Source of the DNA: JANSWP01 sp041941305
GTDB lineage: Bacteria; Bacteroidota; Bacteroidia; Chitinophagales; Saprospiraceae
Direction of reading: 5' to 3'
Assembly (NCBI GenBank): GCA_041941305.1
Contig: JBGTQJ010000001.1
Coordinates: forward strand, 325,261-389,260
DNA length: 64,000 nt
The position numbers were made by a program, and so were the translations under genes. The notes under the pieces are model-generated. The model was not told the origin of the DNA. It ran no database searches and worked only from the letters and a program-made list of their open reading frames with translations. Shown here piece after piece: positions 44,219 to 53,364 of the stretch (position 1 is its first letter; the number at the start of each line of letters is the position of its first letter).

Positions 44219-45655
44219 TTATTCAATCACTTTATTTTGATTAACAGGTTTCAATTCCAATTTCTCTGCTTCTTTCATCATAAACTCGAATGCTGCATCA
44301 AATTCATTGGGTATCACGCCATCCAATATAGCTTCCCGAATCGCATTTTTGATAATCCCAACTTCCCTTGATGGAGAGATATTAAAGGTTTCCATTATCA
44401 AATTTCCGGAAACCGGGGGCTGCCAATTGCGTATTTTGTCCTTTTCTTCAACTTCTTCGAGGCGCTTGCGCACCAATTCATAATTAGCCAAATAACGTTT
44501 GACTTTCTTGGGATTCTTGGAGGTAATGTCTGCCTGACAAAGCAACATCAAATCATCAATATCATCTCCAGCTTCAAACAACAATCGTCGTATTGCTGAA
44601 TCTGTGATGTTCTCTTTTGTCAGCGAAATCGGGCGCAGGTGCAACCGCACCAGTTTTTGTACATACTTCATCTTCCCATCCATGGGCAGCCGCATTTTTT
44701 TGAAAATACGGGGAACCATTGCTGCTCCCAATGCTTCGTGTCCATGAAAGGTCCATCCGTGCTCAGGGTCAAATCTTTTAGTAGGTGGTTTGGCAATATC
44801 ATGCAACAAAGCTGCCCACCTAAGCCAAATATTGTGGGTCTTCCTACATAATTTATCAACTACCTCCAGGGTATGATAGAAATTATCTTTGTGTCCCTTG
44901 CCGTTTTGGTAATCAACTCCTTGCAATGCAGCCATTTCCGGGAAAATTACGCTCAACAAACCTGTATCAAACAACAATTTAAAGCCCACTGAAGGACAAG
45001 GTGAAGCTAATATTTTTTCAAACTCAGTTGTGATTCTTTCTCTCGAAACGATATTGATACGATTCCTGTATTTAGCTATTGCCCGAAAGGTTTCATCTTC
45101 AATTTCAAAATTCAATTGAGTAGAAAAGCGAATAGCTCGCATCATGCGCAGCGGATCATCAGAAAAGGTTTTCCCTGGCTCAAGCGGTGTTTTGATTATT
45201 TTTTCCTCCAAATGCTCCAAACCATCAAAGGGATCAATGATGGTTCCAAAATTGTGTTCATTTAAGCTAACTGCCAATGCATTGATGGTAAAATCCCGGC
45301 GATTTTGGTCATCTTCCAATGTCCCTTCTTCAACCGTCGGTTTTCTGGAATCATGGCGGTAAGACTCCTTTCTGGCACCGACAAATTCAATTTCCATATC
45401 TTTATGCTTCAACATGGCCGTCCCAAACCGTTTGTATACCGTTACTCTGGGAATAGGACGCAATATAGAAGCCAGATTTTGAGCCAACTCAATTCCACTT
45501 CCTATACATACAATATCCATGTCCTTTGAGGGTCGCCCCAAAAGCCGATCACGCACATAACCACCAACCACATAAGCAGGATAGCCAAGGTGCTTAGATG
45601 CCTCACTAATTAACTGAAAAATCTCCCTTTCGTGTTGCTGGATATTAAAAACCAC
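44219..45655 (-). CDS. cca: CCA tRNA nucleotidyltransferase with HD domain
   Basis: 478 residues; starts with GTG at 45655, as no ATG lies before the conserved N-terminus. Class II poly(A) polymerase head: YVVGGYVRDRLLGRPSKDMD with the catalytic DxD (MDIV), RRDFTINALAVSL, DPLRMMRAIRF. RNA-binding helices follow. An HD domain at about 255-370 contains WLRWAALLHDIAKPPTKRFD and FHGHEALGAAM. It adds or repairs the 3' CCA of tRNAs. Members with an HD domain may also have phosphohydrolase activity. The gene is separated from dusB by a word-repeat hairpin. Confidence 0.95.
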   Translation of the reverse strand: MVFNIQQHEREIFQLISEASKHLGYPAYVVGGYVRDRLLGRPSKDMDIVCIGSGIELAQNLASILRPIPRVTVYKRFGTAMLKHKDMEIEFVGARKESYRHDSRKPTVEEGTLEDDQNRRDFTINALAVSLNEHNFGTIIDPFDGLEHLEEKIIKTPLEPGKTFSDDPLRMMRAIRFSTQLNFEIEDETFRAIAKYRNRINIVSRERITTEFEKILASPCPSVGFKLLFDTGLLSVIFPEMAALQGVDYQNGKGHKDNFYHTLEVVDKLCRKTHNIWLRWAALLHDIAKPPTKRFDPEHGWTFHGHEALGAAMVPRIFKKMRLPMDGKMKYVQKLVRLHLRPISLTKENITDSAIRRLLFEAGDDIDDLMLLCQADITSKNPKKVKRYLANYELVRKRLEEVEEKDKIRNWQPPVSGNLIMETFNISPSREVGIIKNAIREAILDGVIPNEFDAAFEFMMKEAEKLELKPVNQNKVIE

Positions 45656-45663
45656 TTATTAAT

Positions 45664-45759
45664 GTTATTATGCTACGATACTATTATGCTGCGATGCCAA
45701 AGCATCAAAAAAAAACTACATCGTAGTATCGCAGCATAGTAGTATTATAGTATCATTAA
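45664..45759. repeat. word-repeat hairpin between dus and cca genes
   Basis: The left arm (about 45664-45697: ATGCTACGATACTATTATGC...) pairs imperfectly with the right arm (about 45719-45759), whose complement reads ACTACTATGCTGCGATAC. Arms consist of repeats of ATGCTGCGAT/ATGCTACGAT. The right arm covers the dus stop codon (45745-45747). A T9 run in the loop is seen on the minus strand. Confidence 0.7.
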
Positions 45760-46737
45760 TTCCGCATAATGTTCTTCGATTTCATCCAAAACCTCAAATA
45801 TAGCTGCTGGCTCGTTTAAAGTAACCAAAAGTTTTCGGAAATCTTTGATTCCACGATAGCCTCTGAAATAATTGGTGTAATGACGGCGCATCTCGAGGAT
45901 ACCCAATTTTTCTCCCTTCCATTCGATTGAATGTTGAACATGTTGCCTGGCTGCATTGGCACGTTCATGAATCGTTGGAGGTGGTAATATTTCTCCTGTT
46001 TCAAAAAAATGTTTGATTTCTCTAAAAATCCATGGATTACCAATACTGGCACGACCAATCATAATACCATCCACACCGTATCGATTTCTATATTCAAGCG
46101 CCTTTTGAGGACTATCAATATCGCCATTACCGAAAATTGGGATCTGAATACGAGGGTTCTCCGCAATTTTTCCAATCAATGTCCAATCTGCTTCTCCCTT
46201 ATACATTTGCTTTCTCGTACGTCCATGAATTGAAAGTGCCTTGATGCCCACATCTTGAAGTCGCTCAGCTACATCCTCAATGAATTTAGTATTGTCATCC
46301 CAACCCAGGCGGGTTTTCACGGTGACAGGCAAGTTGGTCGATTTAACAACCGCCTCTGTTAATTTCACCATTCTTGGAATATCCTGAAGAATGCCAGCAC
46401 CCATCATCTTGCAGGTTACCTTCTTTACCGGGCAACCATAGTTAATATCCAGAACTTCCGGTTGTGCTGCTTCCACAATCTCAGCAGCCCGCATCATGGA
46501 ACTCAACTCTGCACCAAAAATTTGTATGCCAATTGGTCGCTCGTGATCGTATATGTCCAATTTTTCCACACTTTTTCGGGCATCCCGTATCAAGCCTTCT
46601 ACAGAGATAAATTCTGTGTACATCATATCACATCCCTCCTTTTTGCACAAGGCTCTGAAAGGAGGATCGCTCACGTCCTCCATTGGTGCCAATAGCAGTG
46701 GAAATTCTCCAAGTTCAACATTTCCTATCTTGACCAT
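45745..46737 (-). CDS. dusB: tRNA-dihydrouridine synthase (DusB-type)
   Basis: 330 residues, a flavoprotein reducing uridines in tRNA. TIM-barrel motifs in order: LLLAPMEDVSDPPFRALC, MMYTEFISVEGLI, PIGIQIFGAE, DINYGCPVKKVTCKMMGAGI (catalytic Cys and the NYGCP motif), VTVKTRLGWDD, LSIHGRTRKQMYKGEADW, PIFGNGDIDSP and GIMIGRASIGNPWIF. A helical C-terminal recognition domain follows. Most like DusB among the subfamilies. Promoter-like TATTTTTG lies 43 bases upstream. Confidence 0.95.
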   Translation of the reverse strand: MVKIGNVELGEFPLLLAPMEDVSDPPFRALCKKEGCDMMYTEFISVEGLIRDARKSVEKLDIYDHERPIGIQIFGAELSSMMRAAEIVEAAQPEVLDINYGCPVKKVTCKMMGAGILQDIPRMVKLTEAVVKSTNLPVTVKTRLGWDDNTKFIEDVAERLQDVGIKALSIHGRTRKQMYKGEADWTLIGKIAENPRIQIPIFGNGDIDSPQKALEYRNRYGVDGIMIGRASIGNPWIFREIKHFFETGEILPPPTIHERANAARQHVQHSIEWKGEKLGILEMRRHYTNYFRGYRGIKDFRKLLVTLNEPAAIFEVLDEIEEHYAELMIL

Positions 46738-46779
46738 AAAAAATTATTGATGTAATTCTATACAGATTCTAAAAAGTCG

Positions 46780-46787
46780 CAAAAATA
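46780..46787 (-). promoter_or_regulatory. candidate -7 element for dusB
   Basis: TATTTTTG on the minus strand matches TAnnTTTG, 43 bases upstream of the ATG. The -33 box is unclear. Confidence 0.4.
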
Positions 46788-47045
46788 AGGCTAATTGATT
46801 GAAACGTCTTTATTGAAAATTGATTTCGCGTGGATATTACTATTTTTCAAGGTTAAAACAGCATCCTAACGTGAAAAAGAAAACCAGACTTTGAGGTTTC
46901 CGATTCAAAAATTTATCCTTCTACATAATTCGAAATCGGCTAAAATAGCTCTCCATTAATTCTTTTTTAATAATGACCCTAAATAACAAAGCTACCTAAA
47001 CAACTGTAAATCAAGGCTTTATATTGAAAAAAATTATTTTCCTTT

Positions 47046-47079
47046 TTTGGTTTAAATTCAATTTCAACAGTTACCTTTG
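47046..47079 (+). promoter_or_regulatory. candidate promoter of the nhaD gene
   Basis: TTTG (47046-47049) and TACCTTTG (47072-47079) with 22 bases between them fit the Bacteroidota promoter (TTTG, about 19-23 bases, TAnnTTTG). It would leave a leader of about 130 bases. The divergent spacer 46738-47216 shows no gene. Confidence 0.55.
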
Positions 47080-47216
47080 CGCGGAAAATTTCATGGTATC
47101 TGGATGATTTAATATTAAACACAAAACTGGAAATGAGGTATTGCAAAAATCCTCCTGTCAAACTACTTATTAAATTATTCAGAGCTTATTTATTGACAAG
47201 ACGAAGCTTTTAGATT

Positions 47217-48560
47217 ATGCTCACCGCTGTAATTATTTGTTTTATTATTGGATATGTAACCATTGTATTTGAACATCCACTCAGATTGGACAAAACGGTC
47301 CCTGCTTTAATAATGGGAGCCTTAACCTGGGCTTTTATTTCTTTAGGGCATTTAGAAGTTGTCGACCATCACCATCATGTAGCTGCACTGGATGGGGTAT
47401 TGTTGCACCATATTGGAAAAGTTGCAGAGATTTTATTCTTCCTCCTGGGGGCGATGACCATTGTGGAATTGATCGATTTGCATCAGGGATTTTCTGTAAT
47501 AACCAGTCGTATCAAAACGACCAGTAAGAAGAACATGATGTTTTTGATATGCATCCTGGCATTTTTTCTATCTGCAACTTTGGATAATCTGGCTTCCACC
47601 ATTGTTTTGGTCTCCTTGTTGAGAAGATTGGTACCTACAAGAGAAGAGAGGTTGTGGTTTGTGAGTATTGCAGTCATCGCAGCCAATGCCGGCGGTGCCT
47701 GGTCTCCAATTGGAGATGTTACAACGACCATGCTTTGGATTGGTAAAAAAGTCTCCACTCAGGGCTTGATCACGCATTTGGTTTTACCTTCTATTGTATG
47801 CATTGCTATTCCAGCTTTTGTCGCTTCCTTCCTGCCGGCATTTAAAGGCAATATCACGCTTATGCAAACTTATACGGAGGAGAAAAAGCGAAAACAAAAA
47901 CTATTGAGTAGTAAAGCGATGTTGTTTGTTGGGGTTGGGGCTTTGGTCTTTGTGCCCATTTTTAAGGCTTTGACCGGACTGCCTCCATACGTTGGGATGA
48001 TGCTTTCATTAGGTTTTGTTTGGTTGGTTTCAGAATACATACATCCAGAAGAGGATTTCACTGAAGAGCGCAAACAAATGTATTCAGCCCACCATGCATT
48101 GTCCAGAATTGAAATGTCGAGTATTCTTTTCTTCCTTGGCATTTTGGTTGCTGTAGCTGCTTTGGAATCTGTAGTCGTAATGGGACCCAATGGCGAGAAA
48201 ATGGGCTTGTTGATGTATCTGGCAGAAGAACTGCAACTCGCCATCCCTAATCAGGATGTCGTTATCATCATCCTTGGATTTCTTTCTGCTATAATTGATA
48301 ATGTTCCACTGGTTGCTGCCTCAATGGGAATGTACCCTATGGATGTTTATCCCATGGATTCAACTTTGTGGCATTTTATTGCTTATTCAGCAGGTACAGG
48401 TGGTAGTATGCTTATCATAGGAAGTGCAGCTGGTGTTGCTGCAATGGGAATGGAACGCATTGACTTTATATGGTATCTAAAAAAAGTGGCATGGCTGGCA
48501 ATGATAGGATTTTTGGCGGGAGCTGCCGTATTTATTTTAATGGGTAAATTCTTCTGGTAA
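47217..48560 (+). CDS. nhaD: NhaD-type Na+/H+ antiporter
   Basis: 447 residues with about 12 membrane helices, of the ion-transporter (ArsB/NhaD) superfamily. Characteristic stretches: GKVAEILFFLLGAMTIVELI, FFLSATLDNLASTIVLVSLL, AANAGGAWSPIGDVTTTMLW, LGFLSAIIDNVPLVAASMGM and AGTGGSMLIIGSAAGVAAMG. The two half-helix motifs (ATLDN and IIDNVPL) are the likely cation site. A His-rich loop (HHHHVAALDG) near residue 55 could sense pH. Exports sodium in exchange for protons across the inner membrane, consistent with a saline habitat. Confidence 0.92.
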   Translation: MLTAVIICFIIGYVTIVFEHPLRLDKTVPALIMGALTWAFISLGHLEVVDHHHHVAALDGVLLHHIGKVAEILFFLLGAMTIVELIDLHQGFSVITSRIKTTSKKNMMFLICILAFFLSATLDNLASTIVLVSLLRRLVPTREERLWFVSIAVIAANAGGAWSPIGDVTTTMLWIGKKVSTQGLITHLVLPSIVCIAIPAFVASFLPAFKGNITLMQTYTEEKKRKQKLLSSKAMLFVGVGALVFVPIFKALTGLPPYVGMMLSLGFVWLVSEYIHPEEDFTEERKQMYSAHHALSRIEMSSILFFLGILVAVAALESVVVMGPNGEKMGLLMYLAEELQLAIPNQDVVIIILGFLSAIIDNVPLVAASMGMYPMDVYPMDSTLWHFIAYSAGTGGSMLIIGSAAGVAAMGMERIDFIWYLKKVAWLAMIGFLAGAAVFILMGKFFW

Positions 48561-48568
48561 AAAAATAA

Positions 48569-48626
48569 CCTGGCAGGTCGATCATTCACTATAAACTGTC
48601 GAACCACGACCAATCGACCTGTCAGG
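48569..48626. repeat. inverted repeat after nhaD
   Basis: CCTGGCAGGTCGAT (48569-48582) pairs with 48613-48626 with one mismatch. The loop repeats GTCG/GGTCG words (CTGTCGAACCACGACC). It begins eight bases after the nhaD stop and is probably involved in 3'-end formation. Confidence 0.6.
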
Positions 48627-48712
48627 GTCGTTCTTCCCTTCTGATTTGAATTTCTTACATTTAGTCCCAATTAGGGTATGAACTCATTTAATTTTATCAA
48701 TTCCTTTTCATC

Positions 48713-49081
48713 ATGAAAAAAGCAATTCTCTTTTTGTTGGTTGTATTTCAAATAAGTTGTGCAAATGAAAGAGCACCATTACTCATTGGGAACTGGCAAT
48801 GTGCAGAAATTACAGAAGAAGGAGTAGCTCTAAAAATCAATTTTGCAGATGTGAAATTTCGATTTGATGAAACAGGTTTTTACCAATATCAAAGTACACT
48901 TGCCTATAAAGAAGAGGGGACTTATCGCCTGCAAAGAGATTTGCTTTACACTACAGATACGCTTGACAAAACCGCTGTAGAGAAAGTAGTGAGAATAACA
49001 AGCATTACAGTCGATTCAATGTATTTAAAGATGAACGATAGCGGAAGGGAACGAATTATGCGATTGTTTAAAGTGCAATAA
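48713..49081 (+). CDS. small lipocalin-like lipoprotein
   Basis: 122 residues. Lipoprotein signal MKKAILFLLVVFQISC with Cys at 16. The mature part has LLIGNWQCAEIT at its start, then FRFDETGFYQYQ, KEEGTYRLQRDLLYTTD and ITVDSMYLKM, an arrangement typical of lipocalin-like DUF4923/DUF5004-type lipoproteins of Bacteroidota. No specific family is certain. It converges with the DUF4403 gene; the stops are 16 bases apart. Confidence 0.75.
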   Translation: MKKAILFLLVVFQISCANERAPLLIGNWQCAEITEEGVALKINFADVKFRFDETGFYQYQSTLAYKEEGTYRLQRDLLYTTDTLDKTAVEKVVRITSITVDSMYLKMNDSGRERIMRLFKVQ

Positions 49082-49097
49082 CAAAATCCTCTGACCA

Positions 49098-50453
49098 TCA
49101 AAATCCCTTTACGTCTACATTCAATTTTCCCATCATCCCTACCCGCACATGAATGCCATCTGGTGCGACATAAACATGTGAAACTGCCAATTCGTCCAAA
49201 TTCCCAGTAAGGATAATGCCTTTTGCTATTTCATAATGCTCCAATTCTTCTTTTAGCATCTTTTTTATTTCCTCCACATTTTCATCTAAATAAAAATCCA
49301 GATTATCCTGAACGGCTCGTTTTAAAGAGCCTTTGAATAACCAGCTTGCACTTTTGAGCAAAAATCGTTGGGAGGTAAAATCAAATTCCACATTTTCCAA
49401 TTCTATTCGGTTCTTCCGGGCATTGTATTTGGGTTCACCAAGAAAATATAAATTGCCCTTGTAATTGCCATCCAGGAGGGTATTTACGACTAGTTGATTT
49501 CCTTTTCCATACAATTCGATATCCTTAATTACTACTTTTTTTCGACCTACTTCATACTCCTCTCCTATCATATTTTCTTTGGATATGCGCTCTGCTTCTG
49601 CAAAAGAAACCGATGTTTCCATCTCAAAGAAAAACGCATCCGTTCCTTGTTCCACCTCTACAAAATCAGGCAATTGGGTCTTCAACAATACATTCGGTTT
49701 TTCTCCAATGACTATTTTTGGAAAGGCGGTAATAGTGATATTTCGGGAAAAAATATTGAGGGATTCCCTAAATGGAGACATCTCAATCTTTTGAGGATTG
49801 AAAACAAACCAGGTCTTGTATTCTTCGGAAGCCAAAATAGGTTCTTGAAATTCCGTCCATGCTGCATTCATCTGTTCTCTAAGACTGAAGGATTCCCGAA
49901 TGCTTTCATCAATGGTGGTTGCCAGATTTTCTTTTAAATTATTTAAAACCAAATTTGCAATAAACTTTATGGGCAAATCCGCAAACCCCAGTTTTAAAAC
50001 AGGTTTCTTTTGCCATTCATAACCTTCTACCTCTGTCTCCGTAATCAATGACCAATCTGGCAAAATTTGATATCTGGTCTTAAAGGCAAGTGTCAGATTA
50101 CCTTCTGCCTCGGCATTACCAAGAAAGAGCGACTTTTTTATCCACAAATGAAGTGGAATTTTGTACTGAATAAATTCATTATCGATGTCTATTTCAATAT
50201 TGTCTTCTTTCTTCGCCTTAACCGACAAACCATTTTCCAAATCATCATCTTCATACAAGATATCTCCAAATTCTTCATTCAAAGCAGCCTGAAGTTGAGC
50301 TTTGTGTATTCTGATAGGAATATTCAAAATAGATGGGTTCACTTCAAAATTTACGTCATTATAATGTTCAGATGGTCGCACTGGAAAAGATGATTTACAA
50401 GAAATTTGAAAAAGAAACCCCAATAACAGGATGTATTTAAGAACAGATGGCAT
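49098..50453 (-). CDS. DUF4403 family lipoprotein
   Basis: About 451 residues from the ATG at 50453 (a TTG two codons upstream is less likely). Lipoprotein signal MPSVLKYILLLGFLFQISC. The mature protein starts with SVIPVRPSEHYND-like sequence and shows DUF4403 features: SILNIPIRIHKAQLQAALNE, a basic linker, WSLITETEVEGYEWQKKPVL, DESIRESFSLREQMNAAWTE, and LGEPKYNARKNRIELENVEF. Two similar elongated halves are expected (TULIP-like fold suggested for this family), which may bind lipid. Function is not established. Confidence 0.82.
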   Translation of the reverse strand: MPSVLKYILLLGFLFQISCKSSFPVRPSEHYNDVNFEVNPSILNIPIRIHKAQLQAALNEEFGDILYEDDDLENGLSVKAKKEDNIEIDIDNEFIQYKIPLHLWIKKSLFLGNAEAEGNLTLAFKTRYQILPDWSLITETEVEGYEWQKKPVLKLGFADLPIKFIANLVLNNLKENLATTIDESIRESFSLREQMNAAWTEFQEPILASEEYKTWFVFNPQKIEMSPFRESLNIFSRNITITAFPKIVIGEKPNVLLKTQLPDFVEVEQGTDAFFFEMETSVSFAEAERISKENMIGEEYEVGRKKVVIKDIELYGKGNQLVVNTLLDGNYKGNLYFLGEPKYNARKNRIELENVEFDFTSQRFLLKSASWLFKGSLKRAVQDNLDFYLDENVEEIKKMLKEELEHYEIAKGIILTGNLDELAVSHVYVAPDGIHVRVGMMGKLNVDVKGF

Positions 50454-50612
50454 AATCAAAATTTTAAAAGAAGTCGTCGTATTTTTTCGATAAAATTAAA
50501 AGAAGTTTAGGAGTTTGAGGATTTGACTTTATAAAAAATCAACATATTTTCGAATCCTTTATTCTGCTCCTATATTCAGGGTAATCTATATTACTTAATA
50601 TTGGAAGGAGCA

Positions 50613-50701
50613 GTTGGATTTTGCAATCCAACGTTTTTCAACTATTAATTCCACGAATGGTTTTTATTCACCCCCTGGCATGTCGGGTTACAAAACCCGA
50701 C
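50613..50701. repeat. two tetraloop hairpins upstream of the PDZ gene
   Basis: GTTGGATT/AATCCAAC (50613-50632, loop TTGC, followed by GTTTTTC) and GTCGGGTT/AACCCGAC (50682-50701, loop ACAA). Both are perfect 8-bp stems in the gene-free stretch 50454-50998. The first is close to an intrinsic terminator on the plus strand. No promoter was identified in the rest of the stretch. Confidence 0.6.
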
Positions 50702-50998
50702 CGCTCACAGTCAATTTTAAGAAGTTTCAATTACTCTGTACTAAATTCTGCAAGATTCTTCAATTAATAATAATGATGGTTTCTAAAAACACTCCTTGCA
50801 CAAAAAAGCAAACAAAACCAATTCTGTTGAATTTCTAGTACTTTCCCTACAAAATCATCCTATTGGAACCCTGCAACCCTCAATAAATTCTCTTGTCCTT
50901 CCAGAAAACTTTTCCCACAATAATTTTAGACAAAAAATAGGAGCAAATCTAATTACTACAGCTTCCAATTTTTGTCCTTGGAAAAAAACTGAAAAACA

Positions 50999-53149
50999 AT
51001 GAAGTATTTTTTAACTCTTATGATGGCGATGCTATTTGTGCTGCCTGCTTCAACTTTTGCACAAACAGATCTACAAGCCGAACTCGAAGATCGAGTCAAA
51101 GAACGAACAGAGCGTCAACGGCAATTAAGAGCCGAGCAAAGAGAGAAAAGAGATCAATTGCGTACTAGAATGGAAGAGAGAAGAACTGCACAACAGGAAG
51201 CTATGAAAGAAAGACGGGAGCGAAATCAAGAGCGCATAAAAGCATTTAAAGACCGCAGTCAAGCCAGAGAACGCACCAACAGGGACCCCAATAATGAACG
51301 TGCCAGAGCGCTCCGAGAACAAAGCCGTGAAAGGGCTAAACGAAGCGACCAAACCCGCCGAACTCTTGTAAGTTGTCCCGACGATGCATTTTTAGGAATT
51401 GAATCCAGTTCTGTCTCTCGCGAAAAAGCAGACAAATTGGGTTTTGACAATTATTATGGGAGTTATGTCACCAAGGTCATCAACAACTCTGCTGCCCATA
51501 ATGCAGGACTTCAACCTTTCGATTACGTTTATGGCATTAATGACGATTTAACATCAGATAATGATGATTTAACCGATTTGCTAAACAACTATGAATCTGG
51601 AGATGAGGTTACTGTTCACTATGTCAGAAATAACCAGAAGAAATCTGTAAAAGTAGCACTTGGCAACAGAGAGGATGCAAAATGGGATCAGGGTCATAAA
51701 GAAAAAGCTTTTTTGGGGATAAGTCATAAAAGTAGCTTTGGAGAGAACCAGGATGGGGTAATGGTGAGTGTAGTTTCCAACTCAACAGCAGAATCATTGG
51801 GATTGAAAAATGGAGATGTGATTACAGCTATCAATGGCAATCGTATTTTGGATTGGGATGATGTGACAACTGCCATTGAAAATATCACTCCAGGAGAAGC
51901 CGTCAAAGTGAACTATGTAAGAGATGGTCAGCAAAAATCAGGCAGTCAAACCATCAAATCTTATAGAGAAAACAAAGAACAATCCTGGGCAGATACCAAG
52001 CCCAAGCCCGAACCTGCTCCAAAAGCCAGGTATGAGCCCAAAAAAGAAGCTCATGAATACGCCTTTTTAGGTATTTATTCAGAAAATGTATCCATGGAAA
52101 AAGCCAAAAAACTGGGCTGTGATAATCCTTATGGAAGCTATGTTACAGGTGTTATTCCTAGCACTGCAGCTGCAAAAGCTGGCATTCAAAAGATGGATTA
52201 TCTATATGGTGTAGATGAATACCGTGTAGGAAAAGACCAAAGGTTCACAGGTATTTTGAAAAAGTTCCATCCAGGAGACCAGGCAGTTATTCATTTATTC
52301 AGAAAAGGCGAAGCGACCAAAGCCAATGTAACTTTTGGTAGCAGGAATAGCGTAAAAGAAACCGAAGAGAAAGAAAAAGAAGATAAAAACAACAAATGCA
52401 AAGATGCATTCTTTGGCATTAGCAGCGCTGCTCAAAAATCTTCCAAAGGGGTTTCCATTAATGTTGTAAAAAATTCTACTGCAAAGGAAATCGGTATTCA
52501 AAATGGAGATGCAATTTTGACAATCAATGGCTATGTGATGACTGATTGGGATGATATAGGATCAGCTATTGATATGCTTACTCCGGGTGAAAATATCAAA
52601 GTCACTTATTTGAGAGACGGAAGACAAGGTAGTGCCTCTGGAAAAATCAAATCCTATGCTGAGGCAAAAAACTGCAAAGATTGTGATTGCAATGATTACA
52701 ATTACGCTTATGAGGAGAAAAAAGATCACCATGAGTACAAAATTGAAAAAGCAGATGCATGGGTTAGACCAACAGAAGAGGGACGAGTTGATTTAGATGA
52801 TATTTCCTTGAATATTAGCAATATGACTAAAGAAGAATGCGCTGTGTTAAATGCAGATGGTACCAACGCCATTCAAATCAATGCCTTACCAGTTGAAGAT
52901 TTTAGTTTAGAAGCAGTTGAAGATATTGGCTTATTTGAATTGGAATTTGATTTGCCAAACTCAGGATTTACAATGGTTCGGGTTTATAATAAATCTGGAC
53001 GGGTAATTTATGATTATGAATTGGGCAATTTTTCAGGAGAGTTTAAGGACAATATTGACCTGGCTCAAAATGGTACTGGTGAATACTTCCTTCATATCCT
53101 TCAAGGCAATAAGTCTTTGTCCAAGAAAATTGAACTTAGCGACGATTGA
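50999..53149 (+). CDS. secreted protein with four PDZ domains
   Basis: 716 residues. Signal peptide (MKYFLTLMMAMLFVLPASTFA), then a very Arg/Glu/Gln-rich helical segment (about 25-118). Four PDZ domains follow at about 122-218, 226-322, 350-446 and 460-556, in an A-B-A-B order: domains 1 and 3 share GIES/GIYS...EKAKKLG...YGSYVTKVI; domains 2 and 4 share GVMVSVVSNSTAESLGLKNG. This shows a duplicated pair. There is no protease domain. The last 80 residues (GFTMVRVYNKSGRVIYDYEL ... GEYFLHILQGNKSL) resemble a T9SS sorting domain. Likely a periplasmic or surface scaffold that binds peptide ends. Confidence 0.85.
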   Translation: MKYFLTLMMAMLFVLPASTFAQTDLQAELEDRVKERTERQRQLRAEQREKRDQLRTRMEERRTAQQEAMKERRERNQERIKAFKDRSQARERTNRDPNNERARALREQSRERAKRSDQTRRTLVSCPDDAFLGIESSSVSREKADKLGFDNYYGSYVTKVINNSAAHNAGLQPFDYVYGINDDLTSDNDDLTDLLNNYESGDEVTVHYVRNNQKKSVKVALGNREDAKWDQGHKEKAFLGISHKSSFGENQDGVMVSVVSNSTAESLGLKNGDVITAINGNRILDWDDVTTAIENITPGEAVKVNYVRDGQQKSGSQTIKSYRENKEQSWADTKPKPEPAPKARYEPKKEAHEYAFLGIYSENVSMEKAKKLGCDNPYGSYVTGVIPSTAAAKAGIQKMDYLYGVDEYRVGKDQRFTGILKKFHPGDQAVIHLFRKGEATKANVTFGSRNSVKETEEKEKEDKNNKCKDAFFGISSAAQKSSKGVSINVVKNSTAKEIGIQNGDAILTINGYVMTDWDDIGSAIDMLTPGENIKVTYLRDGRQGSASGKIKSYAEAKNCKDCDCNDYNYAYEEKKDHHEYKIEKADAWVRPTEEGRVDLDDISLNISNMTKEECAVLNADGTNAIQINALPVEDFSLEAVEDIGLFELEFDLPNSGFTMVRVYNKSGRVIYDYELGNFSGEFKDNIDLAQNGTGEYFLHILQGNKSLSKKIELSDD

Positions 53150-53154
53150 TATTT

Positions 53155-53222
53155 GTGTTTAGGTGTTTATGTGTTCAAGTATTCATGTCCTAAAAAACAC
53201 GAACACATGAACACCTGAATAC
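53155..53222. repeat. word-repeat hairpin after the PDZ gene
   Basis: Left arm 53155-53176 (GTGTTTAGGTGTTTATG...) pairs with 53201-53222 at about 18 of 22 positions. The arms are built of GTGTTCA/GTGTTTA words. It starts six bases after the PDZ stop codon. A second stem, AAGGGCTG/CAGCCCTT (53261-53286), follows with a short T-run and is the better terminator candidate. Confidence 0.65.
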
Positions 53223-53260
53223 GACCAAATTGAAAGGGTATTTTTTCTCAATAAATGTCG

Positions 53261-53288
53261 AAGGGCTGTGAATTCTCGCAGCCCTTTT
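53261..53288 (+). terminator. terminator-like hairpin after the PDZ gene
   Basis: AAGGGCTG (53261-53268) pairs with CAGCCCTT (53279-53286), followed by TT and then GACTTTG. The T-run is weak. It lies between convergent genes. Confidence 0.45.
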
Positions 53289-53364
53289 GACTTTGTGGTC
53301 TATATAATGTGACGCTTCTCTGCCTGGCAGGTGGAACTACGTTTTCAGAATCCATCTATTCTAC

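Noticed and set aside
46979..47161. 60-codon minus-strand frame in the dus/nhaD spacer
   Set aside because: Overlaps the nhaD promoter and has no recognisable features.
49494..49937. 147-codon plus-strand frame opposite the DUF4403 gene
   Set aside because: Antisense shadow of a well-supported gene with consistent family features on the minus strand.
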